Of a DNA stretch of 64,000 bases, positions 35,545 to 48,254 are shown one piece after another. The notes beneath the pieces are model-generated. The model was not told the origin of the DNA, ran no database searches, and saw only the letters and a program-made list of their open reading frames with translations. Both the position numbers and the translations under genes were made by a program. The stretch is from Unio delphinus (taxonomy: Eukaryota; Mollusca; Bivalvia; Unionida; Unionidae). Every line of letters starts with the position of its first letter. Positions within the stretch are counted from its first letter, which is position 1. The stretch lies in contig JAQISU010000115.1 of assembly GCA_029339505.1 (NCBI GenBank), forward strand, positions 4,700,001 through 4,764,000, in the 5' to 3' direction.

Positions 35545-37242
35545 CTGAATAAAATAAAACAGAAATACCAAACAAGCTATACAAAAGTATCCAACAAAGC
35601 ACATTCATTTTTAAATTTAAAATCATTCGTTTTTATTTTTTTTGATAATATTAATATCAATTGCTAGCCCTACTGGTCAGTCGAGAGTCAGGACCTTCGA
35701 TGAACTCTTGCTTTAAACGTTTGTAAGCACGATTCTCCAATTTCCTTGCATTCATTAGACGTACACGTGCATGTTATTAATATGATCAAACAGTGTTCAC
35801 CTTAGGAGAAGAAGAAGAAAAACCTGTGGAAATTAAATTAAGTTTAACAACTTGCGTTGCCTGTCGCAAAATCAGATACGTCAAAATCCTCCGTTCTTAA
35901 AATAATGCGAACAAAGCGACAAAGTAATACAAATGACAAAGTAAGCGATTGGTGATAAATAAGTAGGAATTTGAATTTAAAAAGTAAACATGGTTTCATT
36001 GATTGGAGTAAGCGGAAGTTAATATTATTTAATCTACTTCAAAACCACACTTTTTTAACTTGTAAACTTTATCCCACTTTAAAATAATCTTTTTGTTACC
36101 ACAGCTCTTTAGTAAGCTAACCAAAATTAAAAATGACTTCCTTCCGAAAATTTAATTGAGCTTGAGATATTTAATATTTTACTTTTTAGAACAATTGTTA
36201 ACGTAGATGGTAAACGTAATGTTCAGAGTTTAATGCCGACGAAAATTTAGTTTCGGAAAGGACTGACATGTATTTATGGTAAGAAAAGTTACAGGTGAAT
36301 AGCTGGGACTTTGAAGCACATCTTTCTGTGTGTTAATTACTTTTTGCAATGATCGTTTCTATGTATTTCAGTACTTGATGTTAACTAGATCGAAGGATTA
36401 ATTTCTATTTGTGATCCTTTGAAGGTCTTTATATTTTAACCTGCATCTCTTTTTTTATATACCAACTTACGATTATATTTTTTTGTAAGAGTTTATCTTC
36501 TGAAGATTTGACCATTTTATCCATCTTACTTTGTACTCAGCCTACATATATCCAGATTGTGCTGATGTGCCACATGACACTACACTTTGTCCGTGTATGC
36601 TTGTCGAGATTATAGATCATTTGCGAATACGTATGCACACTAAAGGCGTGTTCACGGTTGTTGTGTGGTGATATAGACGCCACGTAATGCCCGTTCAACA
36701 GTGGTATTGCTCATAATATATTCCAAATTATTTAATAGTCTGTACAGTAAATAAAACGCATACTGTTACAGCAGCAATAAACAAAGAAATGCCGTCAGCC
36801 ATGACTAATGGACTCATAGGTCGGAAGTGACGTACCATAAAGCCGAGTGGATACTGTACAAGATTATTCGATGAAACATTACTCCGCATAAAACAGATTC
36901 ACAGAGATAGTATTTGTTCTATATAAAAAAAAAAAAACTTCAATCCAGGACGTGCAGTCACTTTCTCGGTAGAAAAACTGATTATGCCGTGCATCGTATT
37001 ACAAACAAATATTATCTGAAATGATAAAGAAGACATTATGGAACGATAAGAAGCGGGGAAGTCTTCCATATTGATTTAGCAAAAATACAGTAGTACATTT
37101 AAAATTTCATTTATACGACAACCATTTTTGAGTCATTTGGAACATGTTGCATTAGTTGTCTGACCCCCCCCCCCTTTACTGCAGCTGTGTTTTTTTTCTG
37201 CTAGCGTTGTTTGCAAAGGTCGTTTTGTACTTGCTTATACGA
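35545..37242. other. intronic stretch, nothing recognised
   Basis: A+T-rich unique-looking sequence. If the 35220-35544 exon is real, upstream parts of that gene would lie here, but I cannot pick them out. Confidence 0.45.
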
Positions 37243-37386
37243 AGAGTCCAACTGCAAAATGCACAGACATAGATGCCGTAGCATAATACGCCAGCATATC
37301 TGGGTCTGTGCAGGTTGTTAGCAGTAATCAGCAAACAATACAGACCCTTGTCTTATTATGATCTTTTGTTGTTTATAGTTGGACTG
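37243..37386. mobile_element. MITE-T copy 2
   Basis: Starts gagtccaactgcaaaatg, contains atctgggtctgtgcaggttg then aatcagcaaac, and ends tatagttggact. Same block order as copy 1. Confidence 0.8.
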
Positions 37387-37584
37387 GGCTGGTAAGAGAA
37401 TATAGACGGTGGTCCTGCCTTCATTTGACATGGGTTAAGTTTAAGCTATCACTTTTTACTTTTTACTCCTAGTTGGCAGAATCGTATAAAAGTGTTCGGG
37501 CCAGTTTAAACATACCAAGGTTAAAGAGAGCGGGGTGGAGGTGGTGTGGAAGGAGCGATAGCCTTAAACGTAGTATTTTCTCTT

Positions 37585-37705
37585 TCTCCAAAATAGTCCG
37601 AGTTTCCTCTGACCCTTGCCACCCCATTTTTGATATTTAGTATAAAACACCAAATATCAAAAATGGGGTGGCAAGGGTCAGAGGAAACTCGGACTATCTC
37701 CAAAA
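37585..37705. mobile_element. 103-bp perfect fold-back MITE with 9-bp target duplication
   Basis: The element at 37594-37696 has two arms of about 45 bases, identical by my reading (start tagtccgagtttcctctgac), around a ~13-base loop agtataaaacacc. It is flanked by tctccaaaa at 37585-37593 and 37697-37705. Perfect arms suggest a recent insertion. The superfamily cannot be assigned from ends alone. Confidence 0.93.
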
Positions 37706-37952
37706 GAAGCCACGTTTGATGTTGTTCCACTTCCGTTTTAATATCAGCTTTCTTGTCAACGGCTGCAATTGAATTTATTTTATTAAGTATCACATCTGTT
37801 TATTAAATTCTGCAAGTGGATGGAATTTATGACGACCATGGCCAGTCAAGCTTTTATTAGTCTAATATTTAAACTCAGATAAGACTAAAGAGGTAGATAT
37901 ACAGCAGTGTCAAACCCGGCTATCGATTGGCGTCGGAATTCTATTTAGTCAT

Positions 37953-37954
<2 letters not shown>

Positions 37955-38034
<80 letters not shown>
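37955..38034. repeat. compound (CT)n(CA)n microsatellite
   Basis: About 30 CT units followed by about 10 CA units. Confidence 0.95.
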
Positions 38035-38920
38035 TTGTGCCCTGATTTAATTTTCAGGTATGTTCTTTGATAGGAAGAATTTTTTCACTCGTGAAGTGTA
38101 TATATTTTATTAAGTTTAAAGTCACGACAATACAGAATGCTTCCACTTTCTTCATCATTTTCAGATATGATTATGATAATGAAGTCAGTTTAAATCGCTA
38201 CTTAAAACAATTTTATTCCTGCCCGTAATGAAGAGGTTTCTACAAAGGTGTGCTACAAATGTGTGTTATTTGTCCTTGATTGTGACAGGTATACCACTGT
38301 ATGGGTGACACATAATATCGAATAGCAAATAGGTCAAGTAAGTTAAATCACTTACAATTTGCGCGAGTCATGTTGAAACCAATTATGAAAAAGTTAATCT
38401 TTGAAGTCTGCTTTCTGATTGGAGGGAAGGGGGGTGCATTCTTGACGGCGCCTTTTCACTGACTGCATAACTGTATACTAGAGGGTCAACGGTTTCGACA
38501 CATTTTAAATATTTTTAAATCCAGAGATCGAGAGATCGCGCGTACGTGAGAGCTCTTAATATGTAAACACAGCTCGGAATAATATCTACAAGTAGATAGA
38601 GCCGTAAAGGTATATCGAAACTACCGGCACTTCTAAAGAGATAACCCCACAGTGGGGATGCCATTTTTCCCCACTTACGTATTACATAATTTTTTGACTT
38701 GTCTTTATTATGTTTCTTGAGTTTAAGTTTTTCTTGCATTGTATTGCCCATTATTGATAGAGCAACGTTGTTCTTTGTGAATATTATTTTCAAAAGTTCT
38801 TTTTCTTATTTGAAGTGTGATTGTTGTCAGCCGCCTCATAATATATTTATCATTCGTAAATTTTTTGGTGATTTTTTAGTTAATTCTCTGCTTTGTTGTT
38901 TTGGTTTCTTTCTTTTTCTT
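38035..38920. other. intronic stretch, nothing recognised
   Basis: No supported exon or element. Confidence 0.5.
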
Positions 38921-38947
38921 TTGTTGTTGTTGTTGTTGTTGTTGTTG
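38921..38947. repeat. (GTT)n microsatellite
   Basis: About nine GTT units. Confidence 0.9.
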
Positions 38948-39497
38948 CCAAGACGAAGGGTTTGTCATGCTTGAAGCGTTGGGAAACCATACAAGTTCCC
39001 ACGTCATTACTTAACGTATACACAGAAGCGTTCGTTTTATTGGCGCTCTGGGAGACTGAAAATACTTACTGGTTGACAGAAATGAAAAATGTTTGTTGTT
39101 GGATGAAATGCTTCAAAGCTAAACAATACATTTTTACTTTAACAAGTTATATCATAACATGTTTTTTTCTGTTCTTTCCATTAGTTCTGAAATTTAACTT
39201 GATAAGCTGAGCAGTTTCATCTCGGACTAGAAGACTACAACGTAAATACATAATCAAAACTGCCGCTGTTATAGCCCTAATCGGAACTCTTTCCATGCAG
39301 CTTTAAAACCAAAACAATCTTAAACTATGAAAATAATTATTTTTTTTAGAAAGCAAGCCTCTCAGGGGGTGATCGAACACCTCAGCTGAATTATATCTGG
39401 GGAAATATATAATCTGTACTTGGGAAATATCTTAGAATTAAAAAGTGCAAACCGTTTAGCTTGACTATATGCCTACGAAGGACGGATAGGATTTCAG

Positions 39498-39649
39498 CGC
39501 AGATTCGTCTTGTCTACGGTCCATTTGCAACGTCTACTGCTCCTCCCAGCCATCCACCAAGTGGCGTTGCGGAGAATGTTGCTTTTTGGAAGAAACACAT
39601 TCCGTTCCGGAATTTTATGGACCACCTACAAGCGGAAAAGAATGACTAA
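39498..39649 (+). CDS. weak candidate alternative terminal exon
   Basis: A GC-richer block follows ggataggatttcag. If exon 5137-5668 were spliced to 39498, the phase fits (g + cg). The frame runs about 50 codons (QIRLVYGPFATS... to ...HLQAEKND) to a stop at 39647-39649. The pyrimidine tract before the acceptor is poor and one third of random acceptors would fit the phase, so this is speculative. It could otherwise be a chance frame. Confidence 0.2.
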
Positions 39650-41060
39650 TTCAATTCTTGCAACATCCTTTCCTTGCTCATCAGACGTCTGTTAAAGATG
39701 TACCTTCAGTTATTGCAATAAATGTTAGCATGTGCTTTCCGTTAGACTTTATTGTTGAATGGCTTAAGCTGTATTACCTACAATGTTACATAGAAATTGA
39801 TTGTTACGTGTTGTTAACTCGACTGGTCATGGACTAGAGGATCTTGTGGGATGGTTTTGGTTCGTGAACACAAACTTTTTATAGCTATTCCTCCTCAACT
39901 ACTTGGAGGATTGCTATACATCTTTTTACGCATATATTCAGCCCCTGGTCTGGTTGAGCGGAAATTAAACTGTTGCCGCTCCAACATTCATTATGAGGTT
40001 TCTCTAAATACTTCTTGTGACGTCTAGTTTGCTTGAAATTAAAATGTAACCAGTATAGCATGTACAGCAGCCATTTTGAAAATCGTGTAAAATTTTGTTG
40101 CTCTTTCTCAGGAATAATAATCCATATTGACCTAGAGTTTTCAGCTGATGACGTCTTATGACATATAGTTGGTACTAGATAAAAATGGTGCTGCTCGCAC
40201 AACCATTTTGGCTGTCATAGATGCCATCTTGAAAAATATTTTAACGACCACTTTCTTCCTGAATAGACAATTGAACAATTGTGGGTTCTGACCCAAAGAC
40301 TTTTAATTGCAAATGAAAATGGTGCCGCAAAGAGATCTAATATGGCTACCACATTAGTCATCTTCAAGGTCTTATTGTCACTGCTTCTCCGTAATGGAGT
40401 AATCACATTAGCATGGAGTGTTCACAGAATGATTTGATATACTGTCTAGTTGGTCGTAAATGAAAATGATACCAATCTCAATTTCAACATGACCGCCCTT
40501 GTGAACATCTGGACTACTCCTCCAAAACCGAAGGTAATATCAACATGGGATTTTCAACTGAGGAACTTGTAAATCTGGTTGGTCCTAACTTAAAATGGCG
40601 TTGATCTAATCTTGTTCGCGTGTCGTTTTTAATCAGTAGAATACAGTTGGTATCCAGTTTGTCCTTAATAAAATTTTACTCTTAGTTTGACCTCCATCTT
40701 GAACATGTTTTCACTCCTTCCGAAATTGATGGTTATATGTATTTTAGTGTTTTGCTTTTAGATGTCTTTAATACCTAGTTGTTCTAAGATGACATTGGTA
40801 CTAAAATTACATTGCCACAAAGGCTGCCACAAAGGCTGCCCTGAACATTGTTATCTATACTCCCCAAAATGGATGCTTATATTAACATGAAATAGTTTCA
40901 CCCAAAAGATTTCAAATGATGCCTACTTTGTTCTAAATGAAAATGGTGCTAGTCTGACATCCAAAATGTCCACAATTTTAAATCTTGTTTCGCTGAAGAA
41001 TATCATAAATGTTTTCAACACTAAGCGGTTATAAGAAAGAAATGGTGCTTCTCTTGAGAA

Positions 41061-41939
41061 ATTCCTGTAAATTCATTTTGCCGAGTATGTCCCTTTGGGT
41101 GACATTTGTTGATAATTTTGGGCTTTGTTCATTTCCAGTAATGCAGCAGACAATTGCAGTCTGTGCCAGGTTGTGAGTTTTGTTTTTGTCATTGAAGTAA
41201 TGAATGGACTTATTGTTTCAAGGAAAATACGTTGCGTGCTATTTTAGTATCCGATTATGGATTATCGCTACTTACTATGCAGAGCATTTGGACTTCTCTG
41301 CTGCACAAACGTCTAAATCAGAATCAAGGAGAGGGAATAGTCCGGATTTGATCACTTTAAATAAAAAATAAAAAAGTATGGAAATGTATCGATACTTGTA
41401 ACTGATATTCATATATTATAATAATATATTTGAGAAGTAAAAATAATTTGCAGCAAGTACATACCAGACAAGAAATCTCCAGAAATTCTTTTATATCTTC
41501 CACACTAAAAGTCTGGAACACTTTGCCGTACCCACTAAACACGAAACATTAGTATTAAATATTTATACATACATTTATACATATTTACCAATACAAAATC
41601 ATGTCCCACTATATTATTATTCTGGCAACAGGAAAACATTATTCGTACTAGGTCAAGAAACAAACGCAGTGATTTAAATGAGAAAAAAATTCTTTAAATT
41701 TTCTTGCTTATTGCCAATCGTGTACGTGTGAACAGGATGACGAGACTAGCTACAATTATAGTTTTAATTTTAAGAAACATATGACCAAAACATTGCTTAA
41801 ACCAGTCATTCCACCTTGCTAGTACAAATGTCTTGCTGTTCGGTTCAGCAGAGCTTTCAAATGACCTAAACATGACATCTTTGAAATTTTCCATACTTAT
41901 ATGAATAATAATTATCGAAGATAAATTACCTACTTGCGT

Positions 41940-41999
<60 letters not shown>

Positions 42000-42719
42000 T
42001 AGTATCAGTCCTTGCCACTTTTGATGTGCAGGAATTACAGCGTTGAAGTCGGAATAGCTTAAAGCTATATACCCACCTACCTCCATCCATCTATCGTTCA
42101 TACGTCATTTGGGAAGGGCATGACCCCCACCCCCGAATGTTTTTATGTGCTCTAATATTGATGTAGTATATATACGAAAATTAACAAGCCCGTCAAGGTT
42201 TGCCCTGACCCGCTGAAAAAATTTAAAATCTTGTCCCTGGTTCATACGTTTGTTTAATTGTGTAGATAGGTTTCCGTTCCAATAAAGGCTTTCTTGTTTT
42301 CTTTTTGGCTTCTTGCTTTGAAAAACAATTCATGTCTTTTTGTTTGCCTTACGGGACATATATTCAACAAGTACTGATGAATATGTTGTTGCTTCTTAGT
42401 CGCTTATTAAGTGTCATTTAAAATGTTTATTTGTGCAAATGGCGGGAAAGCATTTCATTTCCCGATATAGTAATCAAAACCAACCAGCCGACCACGTTTT
42501 TTTGTACGAGCATTTGTTTGCGGTTTGGGATAAGCGTGGGAAAATTTGCTGTTCTTGTTTTCTCTGGCAGTTTCAGGAGTCACTGTGTGGAACTCCGTAC
42601 TGCCAAGTTTGTATTTTTGTTGAATTATTTTCAATCAGGAACTTATGGTTTACACACTTTAGCTCTAATGGTCTAAGACAACACAAGTTAACAGGGGTTT
42701 GCATATTACCATATTCATT
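41061..42719. other. non-repeat stretch between satellite blocks
   Basis: Contains the (CT)n tract at 41942-41996. The open frames at 42431-42792 are chance frames partly over satellite units. Nothing else recognised. Confidence 0.45.
41942..41996. repeat. (CT)n microsatellite
   Basis: About 27 CT units. Confidence 0.96.
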
Positions 42720-44320
42720 CCAATATCTAATTGTCCTAGTTGAAAATGGAGTGATCAGACATCCAGTATGGCCGTCACAGCAGCCATCTTGAAAATCTCA
42801 ACGCTACTTCTCAAGTACAGAAAATCACTTGGACATAGGGTTTTCGCAAAAAGACTTCTTGTATGGTTCTGCTATGCAGTTTCGTACTTTGCACAGAGCT
42901 TCTTCTTCTTCTTTTTTTTTTTTAAAGAAAAAAATATTGGCTGTTTATCCTGGTTGTTTTTATAAAAGGACCTTGGGTAAATTTAAAATAATTTTAAATT
43001 CCCATTGATGTTGTGTATGATTGATGATTTCGCTTGTAGAATGTACAGTTTGGCCTTATTTCAGACGTGTACGTCTCAGCAGACTGCTAACTATCCATTT
43101 TCTGAATTTAATTGAAGGGAAAAAAACGAGCTGATTACTGTTTTGTTTTAATTTTTTTTTACATGTTTTACAAAATATTTATTGCACTTTCAAAAACTGA
43201 TTTTGTCTACTCATGTATCATTAATATTTCCTATTTTAATATCTGCTACATTTATTGTAATTTGGACTGGTTCAGGCTCATTTTTTGACAACTTCACTGA
43301 ACAACCATATTGAAATTCCCTCTGTTTTTGATAGTGCATAGTTTCCATAATTACCGCATGTAAAGAAATTTCATTCACGGTTTGTGGTAGAAGCATAAAT
43401 GTGCATGTGGCAAATGCAAACAACTACACTATATTCCCGTCTCGCTTTCAGAAGAACACAGTCATCGTAGAACGGAACCATAATGGCTAGTTGGTACCAT
43501 AGTTCGTTCCTCGTAGCATCGCGAATTTTTCCTATCTGTAACTCATTACATTTTAGCTCATGTCATCAAATATACATAAAAGTGTCTAATTCGTTTTAAA
43601 TACTTCGCGTGAAACGAAGTAGGTACTTTATCTACATTTAATGACGATGACCTGAAAATGTATCAAGTTACAGAGAGGAAAATTTCGCCATGCTATGTAT
43701 GACAAATTAGAAATGAAAATGATTCGGCATGGAAATCCAATATCGTTGGCACAGCAGTCGTCCGGAAAATCTTATCGCTATTCCTTCGCATAGAGATTTC
43801 TTAGAATGACTTATTATAACATTGGCACTAAATGAAATTGGCGCCAATCGGACGTCAGATATGGCCGCAACAGCATTCATTTTTAAAATCTTGTTATCTC
43901 CTGCTGGACAGAAAGTAACACCAGCATGACGTTTTCACCAGAAGACTTTTAATGATACCTTAGTCCCAACAAAAATTGATAATGATTCCCCTCCCCCGAC
44001 ATAAAACATGGCCATCTTGAAAATTGGAGTGAATGGTCATATCGACATGGGGTTTACACTGAAAGACTTCGTATGATGTATAATGTGTCTTAACTGAAAA
44101 TCATACCGATCTGACATCCAGTACGGTCACTAGAGCTGCCATCTTAAAAATCTGGCTATCGCTATTCCTCAGTTTAAAATCATATCAACGTGGGATTCTC
44201 ACTGGAAGTCTTAATACGGTGTAGAGTTAGTCATAAACATTGTGCTGATCTGATATGGAATATATCCGCCACCACGCTGTCTTGATTATCCTCATAGTTG
44301 GAAAGTCATATCCATGCCTT

Positions 44321-44322
<2 letters not shown>

Positions 44323-44396
<74 letters not shown>
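44323..44396. repeat. (AT)n microsatellite
   Basis: About 37 AT units inside the ~140-bp repeat block. Confidence 0.96.
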
Positions 44397-44401
<5 letters not shown>

Positions 44402-45261
44402 AGAACATTTAATATGATATATGCTTGATACTAAATGAAAACAGCGCCGATCAACATCCAGTAGAGATATCATGCTACTGATCTTAAATGGAAATTATGT
44501 CACCTTGGGGTTTTCGCCAAAAGATTAAATATGATATCTAGTTGGTCCAGAATGAAAATGATTCCGATCTGAAATCAAATATGACAAATAAAGCGACCAT
44601 CTTTAAAATCTTGTCATTGCTCGTTCAGAATTAATGGTCATATTGAAATAGAAGTTTTACCAGATTTCTTGCAGTGTATTTTGTCCTAATGAAAATTATG
44701 CGGTAGTCAGTCATTCTAACGGACATAATATGTGAAAAATATTGGCCCTATTTCTCTTCAATACATTGTTATTTTGGGATTGGGTCTTCTATTGGTGCAT
44801 ATCTGTTTTTTTAATAGGCATGGTGCTGATCTTTCATCTATTTTGATTTTGTAAAACATTTCGCATGACCTCGTATTGGATTCTAGAATTGTGCCGATCC
44901 AGTATAGCCGCCATTTTGTAATCTTTAAATATGTACTCCACCTGAACAGATGGACATAACAGCATCGAATTTCATTTGATAGACTTGTTATGTCTGGCTG
45001 GTCCGAAATGAGAAGGGTATCTTGATATCTCTACTTACTCTGAACATATTATCATATTGACCTTGGCTATATAGCCAAAGTTTTCGCTAAATGTCTTTTG
45101 GCCTCAAATTAAAAATGCATATTTTATAGAAAATATGGCTGCTGCGACGGTGGGCATATTTGAAGATTTTGTTATGGTACCTTTTTCTGAAATGATGGTT
45201 GTATCGAACATTATTCACGAAACGATTTCTGATGATATGTAGTTCATTATTAATTTGGCTT

Positions 45262-45440
45262 GTTCGTTTTTGTGGGTTTAACGCCATCTTTTTAGCACAC
45301 TACAAGCAATGCAACGACAGCCATTATATTTGGCGGAACACTGGGAAGGCACGGGAAGATTCTGGCAAACTGTCTGTCACTAACGTTCTTACATACCCAT
45401 GTTGGCCGAGCCTGGGACTCGAACCCACATGGATAGTTTT
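45262..45440 (-). mobile_element. truncated SINE-A
   Basis: Contains gggtttaacgccatcttttt, tctggcaaactgtctgtcac, acatacccatgttggccgag and gggactcgaacccacatgg. It lacks the A-box half. Confidence 0.78.
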
Positions 45441-45526
45441 CATAAATTAAACTGACATCTGTTAGATTTGAAAAAGTGCGGATATCTTGAACCTTTTATT
45501 ATAGCAACTCTTATCTTTAGGGGGTG

Positions 45527-45625
45527 ATATTATCGACATAGGTACTAGTAACTAATGTGATAGTATCGACATTGGTACTAGTAACTAATGTGATAGTATC
45601 GACATTGGTACTAGTAAGTAACATG
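45527..45625. repeat. 33-bp tandem repeat, 3 copies
   Basis: Unit tgtgatagtatcgacattgg followed by tactagtaactaa. Confidence 0.9.
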
Positions 45626-47170
45626 TGGTTGATCCCGAATGATCATGATGACGATGCCTATTCCCTGGAACGTAATTTATTTTTCTGCAGCTGGTTCTCC
45701 ATATCAGTATATTTGTTGTCGTTTTTTGTCAAACAACCTAGAGTTTTTTCTACATGAAAATGATGTCAATGGAGCCACCACTATCGCGGCATTGGTAATC
45801 AGACGGAAAATCGGTTGATATTAGATTGACTGATTCGAGTGCATCTCGAACTGACTTGCGTGACAAAGTGTTCTGATTGCCTAGGAATCACAAGAGTCTA
45901 TTTCATTGGCTAACAAAAATGTCTTATTCATTTTGATTAGCTCGGGCACCAGTCTTGAAGACATGATTTGTGATGATGGATAGAAATGTAAAAGAAGAGG
46001 GGAAATATTCAGCAAAGACAATGCTGCATTTGTTTCGTAAGGTGCTTAAATGAAGGAAAATTGCAGACTCGAAATGTTACTTAACGCGAGAAATTAAAAT
46101 CCTGGTACGGAACGTTCGCAGAAGGAGATGCTGATAGAGATATATGTTTGAATTTTCTTGAATAAACAAGAAACAAAAAGGATAGTTCTTACCACTTTGT
46201 TTTCTCAATGACTTTTTCCATAGTAGTTGTCCATTCTACGTTTGGAACGAAAATCGTACTTTTGAGCGGATAGTAGTATTGATATAGTGCTTTCACTATT
46301 GCAGCAAGGTTCTCAATGACAGCGGCACTCATCAGCAGTGTTTCCCTTTACCCTCATTTGCGCTTCAGAGACCCCCAGATTTTAAATTTGACCCTCAGTT
46401 TTGATACCAACGTTTGTTCTGTACTCAGTCTGACCCCCAGTTTTGACACCATTGAGACTTTTGACTCATTCTTGCACCCACCCCATGGGGATATACTGCA
46501 TCAGACACTACCACGACACCATATTGGCCAGCATGTAAATCGTGGTATCTATCACTCACTACTCGTTAAGAATGACGGCATTTACATCGGTTTTCGCTAA
46601 AACATTTCTTGACACGCGAATGTTTCTGAATTTAAAAAAAAAATGGCATTAATCTGACCTCCATTATGACACCGTAATGGCCATCACTCACTCGTGGTGT
46701 CACTACTCCTCTTACTTGTGCAAATGGTGGTCTTAACATGGCGGTTTCACTAAAATGGTTCATGCAGTACTTAATTGGTTCTAAATAACAATAACGAAGA
46801 TCTTAACACAAACGTATCCGCAGTTTAATGAAGGGGTTGTAAAACATAATTTATCGTGGGATCAATTCAGATATTGAACGTATGAACATACAGCGACGTG
46901 TACATGAAGAAATGAATGTATTGTTTTTGGTTGCATTCCAATTAGCTAGTTACTAGTCAACACTCTATAGGTTATTGTCCATGGCATAAAATTGTGTTCT
47001 GAACTTACAGGTACCTTATGAACATGATGACTCATATATTACTTTTGGTATTAAATTTTTTATACATCGGAGGTTTTCGAGAATATCAGATTTTTAAATA
47101 AGCAGCAACAATCAGTAAAAGAAGACAGCTGAAAAGGAGTTATCATAGATTCCAGTAAATTTGTTTTTGG

Positions 47171-47390
47171 GAGAATAGCGGGGGCCATTGGTAGCCGGGT
47201 GGTCTCAAGCACTCGCCTTTACAGATCACTGCCATCTCACCGTCCGCGTGGGTTCGAGTCTCGGCTCGGGCAATGTGGGTTGTTGTCAGGGTTTTCCACA
47301 ATTCTTCCTCCGCTAGTTATATTGACACCGTATATAGTCTATCGTGTGTCGTAAAATGGCGTTGAACCAACAACAACAACGAGAATAGTG
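47171..47390 (+). mobile_element. full-length SINE-A with 10-bp target duplication
   Basis: The insert at 47181-47380 lies between gagaatagcg (47171-47180) and gagaatagtg (47381-47390). A box gtagccgggtggtctcaagc, B box gtgggttcgagtctcgg, body with ttcttcctccgct and aaaatggcgttgaac, tail (CAA)n. Confidence 0.88.
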
Positions 47391-47890
47391 TCAGTCTGTT
47401 CGAGTGACTATTTCATACGTGGAGGGAATAGTTTGTCTTTTTACGCAAAATATACTCTGCTCCACCTTTTTGCGTTCTTCTTCTAGCATCAGTCAAATAG
47501 ATGCAGGATATGCGTCGTCTTCAAAATTACGTTCATATCTGTACACTGCGTACCGTTTTGTGAAGAGTCGTTTCGATTTTGGAACCGGTTACTTGACGTC
47601 TATCAACATATTCCATCACATCAGATGGAAATATGGAAATGATGTGCGACAGCTGGTTTCAGAACACTTCAATAACAACATACGGTATACGATACACCAG
47701 CCAGCCCTCCTAATTTTCCCTATAGATAAGAGTGACAAGTAGAACAAATCTGGCGCTAGGGAATAGTAGAATTCCAGATGGGGGTTTTTTCGGTTGTTTT
47801 TTTTTTAAAAAAAATTATAATGGCAAGAACTTTTATCTTTCAAGAATCATACATAATATTAATAATGAGCATGCCCTATTACAAAGAATT
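47391..47890. other. intronic stretch; one unassigned open frame
   Basis: A 112-codon plus-strand frame (47404-47742) has no recognisable domain, no splice context and no ATG near its start. I do not annotate it as a gene. Confidence 0.4.
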
Positions 47891-47896
47891 CTCAGA

Positions 47897-47902
47897 TTTA
47901 TT
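47897..47902 (-). terminator. possible polyadenylation signal AATAAA (minus strand)
   Basis: TTTATT on the plus strand, 124 bases past the stop of the candidate minus-strand exon at 48026. Single hexamers are common in A+T-rich DNA, so it matters only if that exon is real. Confidence 0.3.
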
Positions 47903-48025
47903 TTCTGTTTTCTAAGATCTCATCTTATGGTTATTGAATTAGAATTTTATTATTGCAAAACATTCTTGCTGGTTGATTTGTGTTTAAGGGCAAATTTAAC
48001 ACACGCAAGGCTGTATGGTGCCGAG

Positions 48026-48254
48026 TCAAAAGGAGTTGAATGCCTTGCCATGGGACTCGTCACGACGGCCGACTTCGTCGGATTCTGTGCACACAAGATC
48101 TCCACTATCCGAAGTGAAACTCTGACAGCAGCCGTTTAGGGGCCCTTTTCTGGCGAGACCTTTAAATTGGTCATTGGAAATGCAGCTTACAAATTTCGTC
48201 AAGTTGCTCAAATCGTTCGGCACACATTGATGCTCTTCAGCCACACTGCTCACT
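48026..48254 (-). CDS. candidate cysteine-rich terminal exon, minus strand
   Basis: On the minus strand a strong acceptor (tcttttatcttcgtgcttgtag) precedes 48254. A GC-richer frame of 75 codons runs to TGA at 48026. It has six cysteines, one CC pair: QCVPN, SCISN, NGCCQS and LVCTES. Otherwise it is rich in S, D, N and G, as in a secreted or extracellular segment. I recognise no domain. The supporting points are the acceptor, raised G+C relative to its surroundings, and an AATAAA 124 bases past the stop. No partner exon was found upstream (higher coordinates), so it may be a fragment or chance. Confidence 0.4.

Larger units (their letters stand above)
39885..46815. repeat. ancient ~140-bp tandem repeat family, in blocks
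   Basis: Diverged units recur in fixed order: ccatcttgaaaatcttgtc, ctactcctcagaat, atatcaacatggggttttca, ctgaaagacttctaatgat, ctagttggtcctaaatgaaa, atggtgccgatctgacatcc and a tatggccgccacagca block. Clear blocks are 39885-41060, 42720-42880, 43690-45250, 45700-45810 and 46590-46815. Spacing of the ccatcttgaaaat core is roughly 130-160 bases. Units differ strongly from each other, so the array is old. SSRs and a SINE-A have inserted since. No coding frame is conserved among the units. Confidence 0.8.

Noticed and set aside
38699..39210. Hydrophobic frames that look like membrane proteins
   Set aside because: Phe/Leu/Val runs come from T-rich and (GTT)n sequence, with no splice or codon support.
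42431..42792. Two overlapping plus-strand frames of 81 and 119 codons
   Set aside because: No domain, and the end of the longer one runs into a ~140-base satellite unit.
47404..48139. Two plus-strand frames of 112 and 135 codons
   Set aside because: No domains, non-ATG starts. The second overlaps the better supported minus-strand cysteine-rich frame and low-complexity A/T runs.
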